Below, one piece after another: positions 61,960 through 64,000 of a stretch of 64,000 nt of DNA. The notes under the pieces were generated by a model, which saw nothing but the letters and a program-made list of their open reading frames with translations, was not told the DNA's origin and did no database searches. Source of the DNA: Bacteroides ihuae (lineage in GTDB: Bacteria; Bacteroidota; Bacteroidia; Bacteroidales; Bacteroidaceae); the NCBI RefSeq assembly GCF_900104585.1, contig NZ_FNVX01000005.1:1054001-1118000 (forward strand), written 5' to 3'. Position 1 is the stretch's first letter. Every line of letters begins with the position of its first letter. The translations under genes and the position numbers were made by a program.

Positions 61960-63240
61960 ATGAAAAGAGACGATTTAATTTTCGATATTATCGAAAAAGA
62001 GCATCAACGCCAGCTCAAAGGTATCGAGCTGATAGCATCTGAAAACTTTGTTAGTGACCAAGTAATGCAGGCAATGGGTTCCTGCCTAACCAACAAATAT
62101 GCCGAAGGATATCCCGGGAAACGCTATTATGGAGGTTGTGAAATAGTTGATCAAAGTGAACAAATAGCTATTGATCGCTTGAAGGAGATCTTTGGAGCAG
62201 AATGGGCTAACGTACAACCACACTCAGGTGCACAAGCCAATGCTGCTGTTTTCTTAGCTGTTCTTAACCCGGGAGACAAATTTCTTGGACTTAATTTGTC
62301 TCATGGTGGACATTTATCTCACGGTTCGTTAGTCAATACTTCGGGTATTATCTATACTCCATGCGAATACAATGTAAAACAGGAGACAGGAAGAGTAGAT
62401 TATGACCAAATGGAAGAAGTAGCCTTACGTGAAAAACCTAAAATGATTATTGGTGGTGGTTCTGCTTATTCTCGTGAATGGGATTACAAACGCATGCGCG
62501 AAATAGCTGATAAAATAGGCGCTATCTTAATGATAGACATGGCTCATCCTGCCGGACTTATTGCTGCCGGGTTACTTGATAATCCGCTTAAGTATGCACA
62601 TATTGTCACGTCTACAACGCATAAAACGCTTCGTGGTCCTCGTGGAGGTGTTATCCTTTTAGGTAAAGACTTCCCTAACCCTTGGGGAAAAACGACTCCA
62701 AAGGGAGAAATTAAACTGATGTCTCAATTACTCGATTCGGCTGTATTCCCAGGAGTACAAGGCGGACCATTGGAACACGTTATTGCTGCTAAAGCAGTGT
62801 CGTTTGGCGAATGTTTGCAACCAGAATACAAAGAATATCAAACACAGGTTAAGATAAATGCAGCTGCGCTAGCTAAAGCATTAATGGACCGTGGATTCAC
62901 TATTGTTTCAGGAGGTACAGATAATCACTCTATGTTGGTTGACTTACGTGCCAAATATCCTGAATTAACAGGTAAGGTAGCCGAGAAAGCATTGGTTGCT
63001 GCAGATATTACTGTAAACAAGAACATGGTTCCGTTTGATAGCCGCTCTGCTTTCCAAACTTCAGGTATTCGTTTAGGTACTCCAGCCATCACGACTCGTG
63101 GCGCTAAGGAAGACTTGATGCTAGAGATTGCAGAGATGATAGAAACAATTCTCTCTAATCCGGAAGACGAAAAGATTATCGCTCAAGTTCGTACCCGTGT
63201 AAATAAAACAATGGAAAAGTACCCTTTGTTTGCGTACTAA
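61960..63240 (+). CDS. glyA: Serine hydroxymethyltransferase
   Basis: 426-aa PLP enzyme converting serine and tetrahydrofolate to glycine and methylene-THF. Landmarks: [39 protein letters not shown], and the PLP lysine in [12 protein letters not shown]-terminal [12 protein letters not shown] completes the family pattern. Own promoter and terminator. It ties folate (folK) to serine synthesis (serB). Confidence 0.97.
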   Translation: MKRDDLIFDIIEKEHQRQLKGIELIASENFVSDQVMQAMGSCLTNKYAEGYPGKRYYGGCEIVDQSEQIAIDRLKEIFGAEWANVQPHSGAQANAAVFLAVLNPGDKFLGLNLSHGGHLSHGSLVNTSGIIYTPCEYNVKQETGRVDYDQMEEVALREKPKMIIGGGSAYSREWDYKRMREIADKIGAILMIDMAHPAGLIAAGLLDNPLKYAHIVTSTTHKTLRGPRGGVILLGKDFPNPWGKTTPKGEIKLMSQLLDSAVFPGVQGGPLEHVIAAKAVSFGECLQPEYKEYQTQVKINAAALAKALMDRGFTIVSGGTDNHSMLVDLRAKYPELTGKVAEKALVAADITVNKNMVPFDSRSAFQTSGIRLGTPAITTRGAKEDLMLEIAEMIETILSNPEDEKIIAQVRTRVNKTMEKYPLFAY

Positions 63241-63269
63241 ATACTCTTCTTATAATCGATAACTATAAT

Positions 63270-63307
63270 AAAAGGCTGTTTCATTAACTTTGAGGCAGCC
63301 TTTCTTA
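63270..63307. terminator. Terminator of glyA
   Basis: AAAGGCTG/CAGCCTTT stem (63271-63278/63296-63303) followed by CTTAATT; the A-rich left flank lets it serve the opposing gene as well. Confidence 0.65.
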
Positions 63308-63446
63308 ATTATATAAAGAAACTATACTTATCCAATCACCCTCATGCTAATAATAAATTCAATGATTATCATCATGAAATACATTCGTTTAACTTCTATA
63401 TCCATATCTTATTAATACTCTAAAGTTAATTAAATCTTATTCACTC

Positions 63447-64000
63447 TTACAAGCCATCATTAAATCTAGGCTTTACAAAGTTATCAAAGTTGCTAGTAAA
63501 GCTAATGCGAACAGGAAAAATATAGTCACCTATCTTTTGAGCAAGTGTCTCTTCAACAGCCGGATTCTTCATTGTTTTTATTAACGAGAAATCATCGGCA
63601 CGCACTGCAAAGTAATTATCTTCTTCTAGACTAGTAATACGCAAAGTCCAGTCGAACAGATTACCAATAATTGACAAAGTTTCTTTTTCAGGATCAAAAG
63701 AAGGAACAGCGACCTTTTTGATTTCATAAGGCGTAGTGAGCACATACAGAGAATGATTTTTATCCGTCAAAAGTGCCAATGTTTTACGGCTTTTAAACTC
63801 TGTGATGAAAAGATGTTTCAATTCTACACCGTGTGGAACATCAACTGCACGAACATAAGGGCGACCTTTCATTTGCTTTAGATGAAATAGTTGCCTGTTG
63901 GCATCCAATAGTACATATCCTTCATCATATTCTTTACGAGTAGTAGGGTTTCCTGTTATTTCCACGGCAGGAAAATGAAAACCTTTCTTTGTCAATGCTT
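63447..64000 (-). CDS. Uncharacterised protein, cut by the window edge
   Basis: Only the C-terminal 184 or so codons are present; the reading frame is still open at base 64000 and the only nearby start-like codon is a TTG. Visible sequence includes EYDEGYVLLDANRQLFHLKQ, LLTDKNHSLYVLTTPYEIKK and DYIFPVRISFTSNFDNFVKP: a beta-rich, soluble-looking region with no membrane segment or catalytic motif. It reminds me of a Bacteroidetes domain of unknown function found beside ABC transporters (possibly DUF4857), but I am not sure. Confidence 0.55.
   Translation of the reverse strand, partial: ALTKKGFHFPAVEITGNPTTRKEYDEGYVLLDANRQLFHLKQMKGRPYVRAVDVPHGVELKHLFITEFKSRKTLALLTDKNHSLYVLTTPYEIKKVAVPSFDPEKETLSIIGNLFDWTLRITSLEEDNYFAVRADDFSLIKTMKNPAVEETLAQKIGDYIFPVRISFTSNFDNFVKPRFNDGL

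Overview
The window looks like a chromosomal segment of a Bacteroides-type bacterium (order Bacteroidales). Evidence: AT-rich DNA; the Bacteroidetes vegetative promoter box TAnnTTTG in front of many genes with little Shine-Dalgarno signal; an archaeal/eukaryote-like prolyl-tRNA synthetase; the fused fucokinase/GDP-fucose pyrophosphorylase Fkp; and lineage-typical proteins such as an HU-CCDC81/SPOR protein and a PorT-like beta-barrel. Almost all genes are intact housekeeping or metabolic genes. I recognised no insertion sequence, prophage or CRISPR array.

Layout. 0-9 kb: aguB, proS, a YccF membrane protein, a dicarboxylate/amino-acid symporter, a 680-base gene-poor stretch with several hairpins, then plsC, a plant-type acyl-ACP desaturase, a nitronate monooxygenase and a YiiX-like amidase. 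9-19 kb: galE, a decayed remnant that looks like the end of an oligogalacturonate lyase gene, map, rmuC, nhaA, lepA, two small genes and mntH. 18.6-28.3 kb (all minus strand): a TSCPD gene, yebC, pheT, then fucP-fkp (fucose uptake and GDP-fucose salvage) and dnaB. 28.5-41.9 kb: ispE, trmN6, lon-tgt-lptG, a thioredoxin-fold protein lacking its cysteines, serB, a DEAD-box helicase, a lipoprotein, rfbC, and an HU/SPOR gene followed by an FHA gene.

42-46.2 kb is a hexuronate island: uxaB and a LacI regulator diverge from uxaC around a dense operator region. 46.4-52.5 kb carries an acyltransferase, a zinc-ribbon gene and a related zinc-ribbon/AraC/GyrI fusion, a TIGR02757 protein, a POT transporter and an MBL hydrolase. 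Two tRNA-Lys(CTT) genes follow, then a secreted MORN-repeat protein. Minus-strand pbp1A-folK-kdsB-M16 serves the envelope and folate. Plus-strand pyrB-pyrI-flavin reductase-OM barrel follows, with ATGA stop/start overlaps at its last two junctions, then glyA. A gene cut by the window edge closes the segment.

The most unusual structure is a pair of 102-bp intergenic elements (22480-22581 and 47568-47669) with identical architecture: a CCTAC cap, a small hairpin, three 22-bp palindrome-rich units in exact register and a shared end. Other points: an enterobacterial ExuR/UxuR-type palindrome over the -33 box of the LacI gene; a Tgt lacking the zinc cysteines; three genes whose promoter boxes almost touch the start codon; and an oxygen-dependent desaturase in an anaerobic lineage. 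Several starts were moved downstream of the longest reading frame because the longer forms use TTG or overlap the promoter.
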